DNA of 64,000 nt from Thiobacillus denitrificans (GCA_002343685.1 DDRS01000042.1:52852-116851), one strand, 5' to 3'; shown: positions 9,013 through 18,210, counted from the first letter of the stretch. Notes: a model not told the origin generated them from the letters alone. A program made the numbers and translations.

Positions 9013-9720
9013 ATGTCGGTCGAACAATCTCGTCCAGCGCGCTGCGTTGCTTCCTTGGCAGCAATGGTTGTTGCAGCGGTTGCTAGTACGCATGCGCAGG
9101 CTGTCGTGACTACTTACAGTGTCACGCAGACATTCAATCAAGTTGTCTACGATGCCAGCCACCCGGACTGGGACACGATCTTTACCGGATCATTCGACTT
9201 TGATTCGCAGACCAATACGGTTTCGAACCTGATGGGATCGTTGAGTCAGGCCATGACCGGTAATACAGTGTTTCGCGCTCTTGATTACCAGTTGTCATCG
9301 GTATATGACGCCGCCATCGGCGGTCTGCTGGTATCGGTATTTCACCAGAACACCACTGATGTTTTCCAGGGTGGAGGCTTTGCCACTGGCGGAACGAAAG
9401 AATACGGTAATCAAAACGCCTATGCCACGATTTTCGTGAACACGACTGATCCCACTGCGGCGCCGACCGCTGACCAGATCGCCAAGCTGGCATACGGCGA
9501 TTGCACGACGGGAAGCCTCATGGGTATGGGCGCAGGGGCCAAAACCTGCATGACAGGGTGGGTGGACTCGGCTCAGGCCGACCTGTCGGGCGGCACTATG
9601 CAGGGTACTTATCCCATCAGCCAGACGATCGCAGCCGTGCCCGAGCCGGAAACCTACGCCATGTTGTTGGCGGGATTGGGTTTGGTCGGATTCGCCGTCC
9701 GCAGACGCACGGTGCGTTGA
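9013..9720 (+). CDS. PEP-CTERM sorting domain protein (paralogue A)
   Basis: A 235-residue secreted protein. It has an N-terminal signal peptide (AAMVVAAVASTHAQA) and a C-terminal tripartite sorting signal: VPEPETYAMLLAGLG, a hydrophobic helix, then the RRRTVR basic tail. Exosortase would cut and anchor or release it at the surface, linked in other bacteria to exopolysaccharide. The central region (DTIFTGSFDFDSQTNTVSNL, NAYATIFVNTTDPT, KLAYGDC, ISQTI) matches the third gene of this cluster. The ribosome site GGGGAGA lies upstream of the ATG. No exosortase gene is in the window. Confidence 0.88.
   Translation: MSVEQSRPARCVASLAAMVVAAVASTHAQAVVTTYSVTQTFNQVVYDASHPDWDTIFTGSFDFDSQTNTVSNLMGSLSQAMTGNTVFRALDYQLSSVYDAAIGGLLVSVFHQNTTDVFQGGGFATGGTKEYGNQNAYATIFVNTTDPTAAPTADQIAKLAYGDCTTGSLMGMGAGAKTCMTGWVDSAQADLSGGTMQGTYPISQTIAAVPEPETYAMLLAGLGLVGFAVRRRTVR
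9635..9720 (+). repeat. Near-identical 86-bp PEP-CTERM coding end, copy 1
   Basis: The last 86 bp of this gene match 10568-10653 at all but one position, a silent GGA/GGG glycine codon. The identity stops at the stop codon and just upstream of the VPEPE codons. Confidence 0.95.
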
Positions 9721-9903
9721 TCTCGATATTTCCGTACGCCGCTTCGAGGTCCCTGGCAGAAGGTTTCCGGAGCAGCCTACGTCAAGACTGACGTGATGTG
9801 TCAATTGGCAAGCATTCGAGCCTCGCCAATTTGATATGAACCTATATGCATCTCTTGATACTCAAGGGTCTGACAATGAATAGGCTTGGAGGCTAAATAA
9901 AAT

Positions 9904-10653
9904 ATGTATCCGCGAATTTGTAATTTTTCTGCGACCGCACTAATCGTGATCTGTGCTTTGCCTGCCATCGCCGAGGCACATATCAGTTACACCAATCGTG
10001 ATTTCGGTAGTTTCGGCAGCACAGGCGGCTCCGTCACGATCAGCAACCAGACCGTAAGCAGCAACTTCGGATGGGCAGACGGTCTCGATGCGGATTTCGG
10101 CGATTCACACCGGTTACGTGCGTTCCGCTTCACCTTGACCGAAGCCACCTCCATTACTTTCACTGCCGAGGCCAATCCGACCGCTACACTGACTTCTGTT
10201 GGCGGGTTGCTGCCCGGATTTTCGATTTTCTCTGGACTGGCCCACCTCACCCCGCTCCAGCCAGACCATGATTTTGCCGCTGCCACGCAGGCCTACCTCG
10301 CTTCGCTGCCAGGAGTAACCAAAGAAGGTGCCTTTCGTAGTATGAACGACTGGAAGGTCACCAACGACAGCGGCGATCCCCTGAGCGTGTTCACTTATAT
10401 GGGTAGCGCCTTCGATGCGGACTTGGACGGTCGCGCCTCTGGCTCCTTTACGCTAGGTCCTGGCGATTACAGCATTTTCATCGGTGGTGTGAATTACGTC
10501 GATCAGATTGACGCACTCATTTACCCGACATATGGCCTGAAGGCCACGCTATCGGTAGCAACCGCGCCCGTGCCCGAGCCGGAAACCTACGCCATGTTGT
10601 TGGCGGGATTGGGTTTGGTCGGGTTCGCCGTCCGCAGACGCACGGTGCGTTGA
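9904..10653 (+). CDS. PEP-CTERM sorting domain protein (paralogue B)
   Basis: A 249-residue secreted protein with a signal peptide (FSATALIVICALPAIAEA) and a C-terminal PEP-CTERM signal VPEPETYAMLLAGLG plus RRRTVR tail. The middle is a beta-rich region (FGWADGLDADFGDSHRLRAF, SITFTAEAN) unrelated to the two flanking PEP-CTERM genes and resembling FxDxF-type PEP-CTERM proteins. Only its sorting-signal DNA matches copy A. Ribosome site GGAGG occurs about 10 nt before the ATG. The function of the passenger domain is unknown. Confidence 0.85.
   Translation: MYPRICNFSATALIVICALPAIAEAHISYTNRDFGSFGSTGGSVTISNQTVSSNFGWADGLDADFGDSHRLRAFRFTLTEATSITFTAEANPTATLTSVGGLLPGFSIFSGLAHLTPLQPDHDFAAATQAYLASLPGVTKEGAFRSMNDWKVTNDSGDPLSVFTYMGSAFDADLDGRASGSFTLGPGDYSIFIGGVNYVDQIDALIYPTYGLKATLSVATAPVPEPETYAMLLAGLGLVGFAVRRRTVR
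10568..10653 (+). repeat. Near-identical 86-bp PEP-CTERM coding end, copy 2
   Basis: Partner of 9635-9720, 85 of 86 bases the same although the rest of the two genes is unrelated. Confidence 0.95.
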
Positions 10654-10693
10654 TTCGACCATCGATTCGATAAGATAATTAAAGGAGAAGGGA

Positions 10694-11434
10694 ATGAATA
10701 AATCAGTCTTGTTTGTCGGCACACTGGTCATGATCGCCGGTGCTCAGATCGCGCAAGCAGCGGTCACTAACTACAATATTGTTGAGACGTTTTTAGAGCC
10801 AGACACTCAGCCCAGAAATACGATCTTCCAGGGTACATTCGATTTCGACGATGTCACGATGACAGTGTCGAACCTGCAGGGTAGGTTGTCCGAATCCATG
10901 ACAGGGAATCCGGCTGTCCCCGGGCCTGACGCCGACTACGGCATGACCTGGTTGAACCTGACGTATCAGCTATCGTCGATACCCGTCACTCTTGGAGGCG
11001 TAAACGGCCTGCTGGTCACCACTTTTCTGAACAGCAGCACAAACACATTTACCGCTGTCGCAGGCGGAGATGGCTGGTCGCCTCAATCAGGCGTCGATAA
11101 CGGTGGGATTTATTACGGTTGGCCGAAACCCGCCAATAACCCAGGCAATGCCTACGCCATGATTTTCGTCAATACTTCAGACCCAACCATGTCTTTGACT
11201 CAGATCCAGCTCGACAAATTGGCGTATGCGGACTGCTCTCCGGGCGGCATGATGGGGGCGGTCTGCATGACGGGTACGACAGTGGCGGGGTATGGTTCGC
11301 TCGGGACGATGAGTGGCTATCCGATCTCTCAGATCATTACTGCTGCCCCTGTTCCTGAACCCGAAACCTGGGGCATGTTGTTGGCCGGCCTCGGGCTGAT
11401 CGGGTTCGCCGTTCGCAGACGGCAGGCGGCCTGA
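10694..11434 (+). CDS. PEP-CTERM sorting domain protein (paralogue C)
   Basis: A 246-residue secreted protein with signal peptide (FVGTLVMIAGAQIAQA) and a sorting signal VPEPETWGMLLAGLGLIGF followed by RRRQAA. It is a diverged paralogue of the first PEP-CTERM gene, sharing TIFQGTFDFDDVTMTVSNL, GLLVTTF, NAYAMIFVNTSDPT, LDKLAYADC and YPISQII. Its C-terminal DNA is not part of the near-identical pair. Ribosome site AAAGGAGAAGGG lies upstream. It precedes the TonB receptor by about 160 bp. Confidence 0.88.
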   Translation: MNKSVLFVGTLVMIAGAQIAQAAVTNYNIVETFLEPDTQPRNTIFQGTFDFDDVTMTVSNLQGRLSESMTGNPAVPGPDADYGMTWLNLTYQLSSIPVTLGGVNGLLVTTFLNSSTNTFTAVAGGDGWSPQSGVDNGGIYYGWPKPANNPGNAYAMIFVNTSDPTMSLTQIQLDKLAYADCSPGGMMGAVCMTGTTVAGYGSLGTMSGYPISQIITAAPVPEPETWGMLLAGLGLIGFAVRRRQAA

Positions 11435-11592
11435 CTGCTTGGTCGCCCCGGCTGCCGGTTCCACGATATTTCTGGTAAGTGGCAGCCAACCCATCAATAA
11501 GGAACGAGTGGTGCATTCCCGGCTACGTCGTCATCGCGCATGTCATCGGATAAAGGCGCTGCCCGATGGCCGTACCGGATAGTCGAGGAAAC

Positions 11593-13926
11593 ATGGTCCA
11601 GGCAATCCCTGTCATGGCTGCCGAAAGACAGTCGTGCCTTTCACTTGCTGTGATTTTCACCGCTGCTCTGGTCAGTCCGCTTGCTGTGGCGGTGGAGCCT
11701 GGCTCGATTGACTTGCAAGCTGAAGCAACACCATTGATGACAGTGATCGTCACGGGAACCCGGCCAGAGGACGCGCCACTCGGCGCTTCGGAACTCGGTG
11801 GCAAGGAGCTGGCACCGCTGCGTGCCCGCAGCAGCGACAGCACACGACTTCTGGAAAACGTGCCTGGCGTGAGCGTCTACAGCGCAGGTGGTATTTCGAG
11901 CCTGCCGGTCATCCATGGTCTGGCGGATGATCGCCTGCGTGTCCAGATTGACGGCATGGATCTGATGGCCGCGTGTCCCAACCACATGAATTCGGTGCTC
12001 TCCTACATCGATCCGACCCGGGTTGCCAGCGTGGAAGTCTTTGCGGGTATTACGCCGGTGAGCGTGGGCGGCGATAGCATCGGTGGGGCCATTCAGATGA
12101 AATCTGCACCGCCGAAATTTGCCAAAGCTGATGAAGGCTTGCATGTCGAAGGGCAAGCAGGCGTCTTTTACCGCAGCAATGGCAATGCACGTGGTAACAA
12201 CTTCGGATTCACGTTTGCAAGCGAGCAAGTGAATCTTTCTTATACCGAGTCGAACTCGCAATCCGATAATTACAAGGCAGCGGGAAATTTCAAGAAACCC
12301 GGCTTGTGGCAGAGTCTGGGCGAGAGATCGTTGACGCAGCAGGAAGTGGGGAGCAGCGAGTACAAGGGAGTGCAGAACCGAGCACTCGATCTGGCTTTCC
12401 GCCAAGCAGATCATCTGCTTGAGATTGGTCTGAGCGAGCAGAAACTCGACTATGAGGGCTTTCCCAACCAGCGCATGGATATGATTTCCAGCGTGCCGGA
12501 TCCGAACGACCCGACCATCCCAGGCAATTACCTCATCGACAAGAACAAGCCTGCCAACGTGAACAGGCTGATCAATGTACGCTACACCAGCCAATACGAT
12601 TGGGGCCAACTGGAAGCGCAGATATTCAGACAGAAACTCCAGCATCACATGGACATGATCCAGGATAGGTTTTTTGGCATGCTGATGCCGATGGATACGC
12701 TGTCCACGACTGTGGGCGGGCTACTTAAGGCCAGTATTGAGCTTTCAGAAACAGAAACGCTACGGATTGGAAGTGATTTTCAGAAGTATCGTCTGGATGA
12801 CTGGTGGCCGCCCATAGGCGGCCCCTTCCCGGGTTCGATGTGTTGTGACAATTTCTGGAATATTCGTGACGGGGAGCGCGACCGCATCGGTCTCTTCGCT
12901 GAATGGGAAACGCACTGGAGCCCGCAATGGCTGACACTGGCTGGTATCCGTAGCGATACCGTGAAGGCGGATGCGGGGTCGGCGCAGGGTTATAGCAACG
13001 CGGGCTACACGAGCGATGCGGACAAATTCAATGCGCGCGACCACCAGCGTGTCGATCACAACTGGGACTGGACGTTGCTGACGCGTTTCATGCCCGAGCC
13101 GACGCGGACTTACGAAGTGGGTATTGCACGCAAAAGCCGTTCGCCAAACCTGCACGAACGTTATCCATGGTCGACTTTTGCCATGGCGGCGCTGATGAAT
13201 AATTTCGTCGGCGATGGCAACGGCTATATTGGCAATCCCGACCTGAAGCCGGAAGTCGCCCATACACTCAGTGCGACTGCCGACTGGCACGATGCAGAAG
13301 AGACTGAATGGGGGCTCAAAGCGACGGGTTATGCAACCTGGGTTGAGAATTTCATCGATGCGAAACGGTGCGCCCCGCCGGTCTGCAACACCGCGGTCTA
13401 CCTGACGCCAACCAACGCTTACGTGCTGCTACAGTATGTCAATCAATCGGCGCGGCTCTACGGAATCGACTTGTCTGGTCATTTCCGCCTTGGGCAGATG
13501 GAGAATCTGGGTAGCTTTACTATGACCGGACTGCTGAATTATGTGCGGGGCGAAAACCGTACTACCGGCGATAGCCTTTACCACATGATGCCGCTCAACG
13601 CCAAGCTGGCGCTGGTGCAACGCCTCGGGGGGTGGACCAATACCGCTGAAGTCCAGATGGTCGCCGCCAAGACGCGTATCTCGCAGGTAAGGAACGAAGT
13701 CACGACACCGGGATATGCCGTGTTCAATTTGCGCAGTAGTTATGAATGGAAGCATGCGCGCCTCGATGTGGATATCGAGAACGCATTCGACAAGTTTTAT
13801 CTGTTACCTCTGGGCGGTGCCTATCTGGGCCAGGGGAATTCGATGACGACAGGGGGTATTCCTTGGGGCATGAGCCTCCCAGGCAGAGGACGTTCCCTCA
13901 ACGTCGCGTTGACCGTACGTTTCTGA
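11593..13926 (+). CDS. TonB-dependent receptor, OprC/NosA-like copper receptor candidate
   Basis: A 777-residue outer-membrane beta-barrel with an N-terminal plug. A signal peptide (LSLAVIFTAALVSPLAVAV) is followed by a TonB-box-like TVIVTGT, plug motifs (STRLLENVPGVSVYS, VIHGLADDRLRVQIDG, VEVFAGITPVSVGGDSIGG) and a C-terminal strand ending VALTVRF. The start at 11593 has a GAGGAA site; a longer start at 11566 does not. C128-P-N-H-M132 in the plug and H351-H-M353 in the barrel fit the CxxxM and HxM copper ligands known from Pseudomonas OprC. Copper transport is an inference from these motifs. It stands next to three PEP-CTERM genes. Confidence 0.85.
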   Translation: MVQAIPVMAAERQSCLSLAVIFTAALVSPLAVAVEPGSIDLQAEATPLMTVIVTGTRPEDAPLGASELGGKELAPLRARSSDSTRLLENVPGVSVYSAGGISSLPVIHGLADDRLRVQIDGMDLMAACPNHMNSVLSYIDPTRVASVEVFAGITPVSVGGDSIGGAIQMKSAPPKFAKADEGLHVEGQAGVFYRSNGNARGNNFGFTFASEQVNLSYTESNSQSDNYKAAGNFKKPGLWQSLGERSLTQQEVGSSEYKGVQNRALDLAFRQADHLLEIGLSEQKLDYEGFPNQRMDMISSVPDPNDPTIPGNYLIDKNKPANVNRLINVRYTSQYDWGQLEAQIFRQKLQHHMDMIQDRFFGMLMPMDTLSTTVGGLLKASIELSETETLRIGSDFQKYRLDDWWPPIGGPFPGSMCCDNFWNIRDGERDRIGLFAEWETHWSPQWLTLAGIRSDTVKADAGSAQGYSNAGYTSDADKFNARDHQRVDHNWDWTLLTRFMPEPTRTYEVGIARKSRSPNLHERYPWSTFAMAALMNNFVGDGNGYIGNPDLKPEVAHTLSATADWHDAEETEWGLKATGYATWVENFIDAKRCAPPVCNTAVYLTPTNAYVLLQYVNQSARLYGIDLSGHFRLGQMENLGSFTMTGLLNYVRGENRTTGDSLYHMMPLNAKLALVQRLGGWTNTAEVQMVAAKTRISQVRNEVTTPGYAVFNLRSSYEWKHARLDVDIENAFDKFYLLPLGGAYLGQGNSMTTGGIPWGMSLPGRGRSLNVALTVRF

Positions 13927-13939
13927 ACACGTGATCAGG

Positions 13940-14893
13940 TCAACATTTCTCGAATTCCGCGACCACCTGCCGTAACCGGCTGGCTTCCTGCTCGGGGCGC
14001 ATCAGGCTGCGCCGGGTTGCGGCATGGTCGAGCAGGTCGGCATAGAACGCAGGATCGCTCTCGGCCATCGCCATCAGCCGGGCCAGCTGCCGTTCATCGC
14101 CCACCGGAAAATAGCCGGGATAGTCCTGGCCGAGCATGCCGATATTGCCCGACATGTGCGATGCCAGCACCGGTACACCGGCCGCAAGTGCTTCGCAGAT
14201 CACGTTGGCGCCGCCTTCCATCACCGAGCTGATGACCAGCAGATGCGCGCGAGAAAGACGCCTCAGTACGGTCTGGTGGGATACATCGCCGGCCCAATGC
14301 CAGCGCGGCAGCTTGTTTTGCGCCAGCTCCGCCGTCTCGGCCATGTCCTCGGAAAGGGCGCCGCCCAGATGGGTGACCTGGATGCGCGAAGAATCCGGCA
14401 GGTAGTTGGTTGCCAATGCGGCCCGGAATGGGTCCTTTTCCGTGCGCAGGTGGCCGATCACCAGGACTTCGAACGTGTTGGCAGGGGTGGACCGGCGGGC
14501 GATGTCGGGCGACGACTGATAGATCACCCGCGTCTTGGCGGCCAGATGCGTGGCCAGTTCGTCGGGACCGCGATCCTGCAACACGATGAGCCGGTGCGCG
14601 AGTTCGAGCGCCTGCTGGGCGTCGGCATCCTCATGAATGTCGCGATACAGATCGGTACCGGTGAGCGCGAGCAGCAGCGGCCGGGTCGGAAAACGCTCGG
14701 CAAAGGCGCGTATCGAGGCAAAGCTGCGCCGAGCGTGCAGTGCCAGCATCAGATCCGCTGGGCGGCCATCCCATTCCACCTGTACCCGCACCGCGTGTCC
14801 GGCCTCGCGCAGGAAGCGCGCCCAGCGCGAGGCTGTGTGCCAGTTGCCGTTGCGATGCTCGCGGCCATACGGGGTGATGAGGGCGATGCGCAT
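13940..14893 (-). CDS. Glycosyltransferase family 4, SenB-like (selenosugar synthase candidate)
   Basis: A 317-residue cytosolic GT-B glycosyltransferase. The N-terminal GNWHTASRWARFLREAGH, DLMLALHARRSFASI and LALTGTDLYRDIHEDADA resemble the TIGR04348 family, which includes SenB of selenoneine biosynthesis (UDP-sugar plus selenophosphate to selenosugar). The C-terminal donor site has SSVMEGGANVICEALAAGVPVLAS, the usual GT4 E-x7-E region. Neither senA nor selD/senC is visible here, so the substrate is unproven and a plain GT4 enzyme remains possible. It diverges from the TrmH-family gene by 45 bp. Confidence 0.65.
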   Translation of the reverse strand: MRIALITPYGREHRNGNWHTASRWARFLREAGHAVRVQVEWDGRPADLMLALHARRSFASIRAFAERFPTRPLLLALTGTDLYRDIHEDADAQQALELAHRLIVLQDRGPDELATHLAAKTRVIYQSSPDIARRSTPANTFEVLVIGHLRTEKDPFRAALATNYLPDSSRIQVTHLGGALSEDMAETAELAQNKLPRWHWAGDVSHQTVLRRLSRAHLLVISSVMEGGANVICEALAAGVPVLASHMSGNIGMLGQDYPGYFPVGDERQLARLMAMAESDPAFYADLLDHAATRRSLMRPEQEASRLRQVVAEFEKC

Positions 14894-14938
14894 GGTGTGA
14901 GTGTACGCCCGAGAAGACGAATCGCGGATAATCCGGGC

Positions 14939-15718
14939 ATGATCGAAACCGTCATTTCCTCACGCGACAATCCTCTTTTCAAGCGGCTGAAAAAGCTTGC
15001 CGACTCGGCCCGCGCGCGCCGCGAGGCCCGGATGACCCTGCTCGACGGCGAGCATTTGCTGACGGCCTATCTCGATGCCGGCGGCCAGCCGCATACGCTG
15101 GTGCGCGCGGCCTCGTTGGATGCCGGCCGTTTCGAACGGTTGGCCGGGCAGTGTCCGCACGCCAAGGCCGTCGAGTTGTCAGACGCGCTGTTTGCCGAAC
15201 TCGCGCCAGTTGCGACGCCGACCGGCCTGCTTGCCGAGGCTGCCTGGCTCGCGCCGCCGGCCATCGAGGCCACGCCTCTCGTCATCGTGCTGGAAGACAT
15301 CCAGGATCCGGGCAATCTCGGTTCGATGCTGCGTACCGGCGCGGCGGCGGGGGCGACCTTGGCCGTGCTGTCGAAAGGCTGCCACGATCCATGGTCGCCC
15401 AAGGCGCTGCGTGGCGGGCAGGGTGCGCAGTTCGTGCTGCCGCTTGTCAGCGGCGTCGATATCGTGGACTGGCTGGCAGGTTTCGAAGGAGAGAGCCTCG
15501 CGCTCGCGCTGGCCGAGGACGGCAACCTGTATGCGCATGCTTTGACCGGCGCATTGGCCTTGATCGTGGGCAACGAAGGCGCGGGCTTGTCGCAGGCGGT
15601 GTGTGCCGCCGCAAGCGCCGCGATACGCATCCCGATGCCGGGCAGGATCGAATCCCTGAATGCCGCGGCGGCCCTGGCCGTGGCCGTGTTCGAGGCGGCC
15701 CGGCAGCGGGCCACCTAG
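14939..15718 (+). CDS. TrmH-family RNA 2'-O-methyltransferase
   Basis: A 259-residue SPOUT RNA methyltransferase distinct from RlmB upstream. The start IETVISSRDNPLFKRLKKLA is the usual opening of the TrmH/TsnR-like group that methylates rRNA or tRNA. The knotted domain has IVLEDIQDPGNLGSMLRTG, IVGNEGAGLSQAV and IPMPGRIESLNAAAALAVA. The target nucleotide cannot be assigned. An open frame extends far upstream through the antisense of the glycosyltransferase gene; ATG 14939 gives the family N-terminus. Confidence 0.88.
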   Translation: MIETVISSRDNPLFKRLKKLADSARARREARMTLLDGEHLLTAYLDAGGQPHTLVRAASLDAGRFERLAGQCPHAKAVELSDALFAELAPVATPTGLLAEAAWLAPPAIEATPLVIVLEDIQDPGNLGSMLRTGAAAGATLAVLSKGCHDPWSPKALRGGQGAQFVLPLVSGVDIVDWLAGFEGESLALALAEDGNLYAHALTGALALIVGNEGAGLSQAVCAAASAAIRIPMPGRIESLNAAAALAVAVFEAARQRAT

Positions 15719-15731
15719 GGCCGCATGGGTG

Positions 15732-16031
15732 TCAGCAGGATAAGGCGCGCGCGCCGGCGCGGCGATCCATTTGAATCCGCAGCTGGTTCGCCTGGGCGAA
15801 TCCCATGACATAGTCGTAGGCGGCCGGATCGGCGGCTTTCAGCCAGCGTGCGACGATCAGGCAGTATTCCCCTTCGATCATGCAGGGCTGGACGCCCGAT
15901 GAATAGCGCAGGCGGTTGTCAGGATGAAAACTGGCCAGCGTGGACGACAGGCGTTCGGCCCAGTCCGACGGGCGGAATTTTTTTCCATTTTCCTGTATGC
16001 CGGTGATGACCAGATTGTCTTCGGATAGCAT
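15732..16031 (-). CDS. DUF3579 family protein
   Basis: A 99-residue protein with the DUF3579 pattern: ITGIQENGKKFRPSDWAERL, RLRYSSGVQP, CLIVARWLKAADPAAYDYVM and FAQANQLRIQM. The family is widespread in betaproteobacteria and its function is unknown. I chose ATG 16031, which has GGGAGAG just upstream, over longer in-frame starts up to 16139 that add a low-complexity, non-family extension. It converges on the TrmH-family gene with a 13-bp gap. Confidence 0.82.
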   Translation of the reverse strand: MLSEDNLVITGIQENGKKFRPSDWAERLSSTLASFHPDNRLRYSSGVQPCMIEGEYCLIVARWLKAADPAAYDYVMGFAQANQLRIQMDRRAGARALSC

Positions 16032-16176
16032 CCGCTCTCCCATTCGCGAAGGTTCGCCCCCTGCTGATTCGGCCCGGTTTCGCGTTTCTTTAACGGAAAC
16101 ATGGCTCGGGCCGTTCGGGGAGGTCTTTTGGCGGGGCATATGGCCGTCCCGGGGATGGTCGCCGCAGCCGACAGGC

Positions 16177-18210
16177 TCAAGCCTGGTCGAATTCCTTCAG
16201 CCAGTCGCGGTCCAGCAGTGCGGCGATTTCATCTGCAGGCACCGGCCGGCTGATGAAATACCCCTGCACGATCTGGCAGCCGAGTTTACGCAGGACGTCG
16301 AGCTGTTCCCGGTTCTCCACGCCTTCGGCGACGGTGCCGAGTTTTAGTCCCCGACACAGGGCGAGAATCAAGCCGATGAGTGCTTCGTTGATCGGGGCGT
16401 GCGGGATGTCCTTGACGAAATAACGGTCGATCTTGAGGATGTCGAGCGGGAATCGCTTGATGTGAGCCAAGGACGAATAGCCCGTTCCGAAGTCGTCGAT
16501 GGCCACGGCCACGCCCAGCGCCTTCAAGGCCAGGATGAGGGAGACGGCCGCCTCGACATCCTGCATGAAAATGCCTTCGGTCAGTTCGAGATGCAACGCG
16601 TGCGGCGGCAGGCCGGACTGCTCCAGGGCCTCGCGGACATCGGTAACCAGATTGCCATGCCAGAACTCCTTGCCCGATATGTTGACGGCCACATCCAGGT
16701 CGACGAAGCCGGCGGCATGCCAGCTTGCCGTCTGGAAGCAGGCCGACCTCAGCAGCGTGCGGCCGACTTTGACGATGCCGCCGCTTTCTTCCAGCAGTTC
16801 GAGGAAAACCGCCGGGCTGAGCAGGCCCTTGCCGGGGTGATTCCAGCGGATCAGCGCCTCGACACCCTGAATGCGCCCGGTCTCCAGGTTGAGCTTGGGC
16901 TGGTAGTGGAACAGGAATTCATCCCGTTCCAGCGCGTAGTGCAGTTCGGTTTCCAGTTGCAGCCGTTCTTCAGCCATGGTGTTCATGGCGGCGTCATAGA
17001 GCTGGAAGCGATTCCGGCCGCCGTTCTTGGCGGTGAATGCCGCCGTGTCGGCATGCTTCAGCAGGCTGGTGCCGTCGCTGCCGTCGTTCGGATAGACACT
17101 GACGCCGATGCTGCAACTGGAAAACAGTTCGCGTTCCGCGATTCGATAGGGTTCGCTTACAACGCCGAGGATTTTTTCCACCACTTGTAGAACTTGACTG
17201 ATCCGGGCGACATCGATGACCACGCCGAATTCGTCGCCGCCCAGCCGGGCGACGACATCCTCGGCACGCGTGGTCGCGCGCAGGCGCCGCGCAACTTCGC
17301 AAATGAGCGCGTCGCCGCTGGCGTGGCCGAGGGTGTCGTTGACGCGCTTGAAACGATCCAGGTCGATGAACATCACGCCCACCAGCGTGTTGCGGCGTTG
17401 CGCGCGTACCAGGGATTGTTCCAGGCGGTCCATGAACAGCATGCGATTGGGCAGGCCAGTCAAGACGTCATGCGTGGCAAGATGGTGGCGTTCGCGGCTG
17501 GCCCGCTTGGTGTAATACATGACCGCAGCAGCGACGAACATGCCCAGCAACAGGGCGATCCCCGACAGGAGATACATCCAGAAGCGCGCCACTTCGTGCG
17601 CCTGATGCGCCTTGCGGCTGGCTTCCAGTGCAAGCTTCTGGGTTTCGGTGTCGAGCAGTGAGAGTACGCTCAGGACGTTGTTCTGTGCCGGGATGGCACT
17701 GCTGAGGATCCGCTCCTCGGCCCTTTGGTCGGAATCGCTGTTCAGCGCATCGACACCCCGATTCTGCATCGGCCGGGCGATGCTGGTCAGGCGTCCCTGC
17801 AGGTCGATGAGTTCGTGTTCGCGCGGGCTCAGGGGCATGCCCAATAGTGCCATTCGGGCATCGGCAAACTCCGCTCCGTGCTGGTTGAACTGTACGAACA
17901 GTTGATCGCGTTCGAACGGATCGTGGCTCATCGACAACCTGAACATGCTGAGGGTGCGCTCGCGCGCAGCGGCCATCATCGTCTTGGTGAGGCTGAGCTT
18001 GCGCATATGGACATCGATGACCGTGTCGAGATTGTTGGCGGTCAACCGGAGCTGCTGCAGGCCGATGGTGGTGACGAACAAAATCAGGAACAGCTGGACA
18101 ATGAACCCTGCCAGCAGCACGCGTCGCCAGGTCGCGGGAAGCACGGAATGCCTTGCCGCCGGTACAGGCGTGTTGTCCAGGTCAAGGGCGCGGGTATTCA
18201 CGCTGCGCAC
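16177..18210 (-). CDS. Membrane GGDEF-EAL cyclic-di-GMP enzyme
   Basis: A 677-residue inner-membrane protein. Two transmembrane helices (about 31-52 and 211-233) bracket a periplasmic helical sensor of roughly 155 residues. The GGDEF domain keeps GGDEF at 324-328 with an inhibitory RxxD site at 315-318. The EAL domain keeps EALIRW (451 on) and DDFGTGYSSLAHIKRFPLDILKID. Both domains therefore look catalytically intact, so it could make or break c-di-GMP. GTG at 18210 is preceded by GGAAAG. The ligand of the sensor is unknown; the helical periplasmic part with many Met and His residues is unremarkable. Confidence 0.92.
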   Translation of the reverse strand: MRSVNTRALDLDNTPVPAARHSVLPATWRRVLLAGFIVQLFLILFVTTIGLQQLRLTANNLDTVIDVHMRKLSLTKTMMAAARERTLSMFRLSMSHDPFERDQLFVQFNQHGAEFADARMALLGMPLSPREHELIDLQGRLTSIARPMQNRGVDALNSDSDQRAEERILSSAIPAQNNVLSVLSLLDTETQKLALEASRKAHQAHEVARFWMYLLSGIALLLGMFVAAAVMYYTKRASRERHHLATHDVLTGLPNRMLFMDRLEQSLVRAQRRNTLVGVMFIDLDRFKRVNDTLGHASGDALICEVARRLRATTRAEDVVARLGGDEFGVVIDVARISQVLQVVEKILGVVSEPYRIAERELFSSCSIGVSVYPNDGSDGTSLLKHADTAAFTAKNGGRNRFQLYDAAMNTMAEERLQLETELHYALERDEFLFHYQPKLNLETGRIQGVEALIRWNHPGKGLLSPAVFLELLEESGGIVKVGRTLLRSACFQTASWHAAGFVDLDVAVNISGKEFWHGNLVTDVREALEQSGLPPHALHLELTEGIFMQDVEAAVSLILALKALGVAVAIDDFGTGYSSLAHIKRFPLDILKIDRYFVKDIPHAPINEALIGLILALCRGLKLGTVAEGVENREQLDVLRKLGCQIVQGYFISRPVPADEIAALLDRDWLKEFDQA

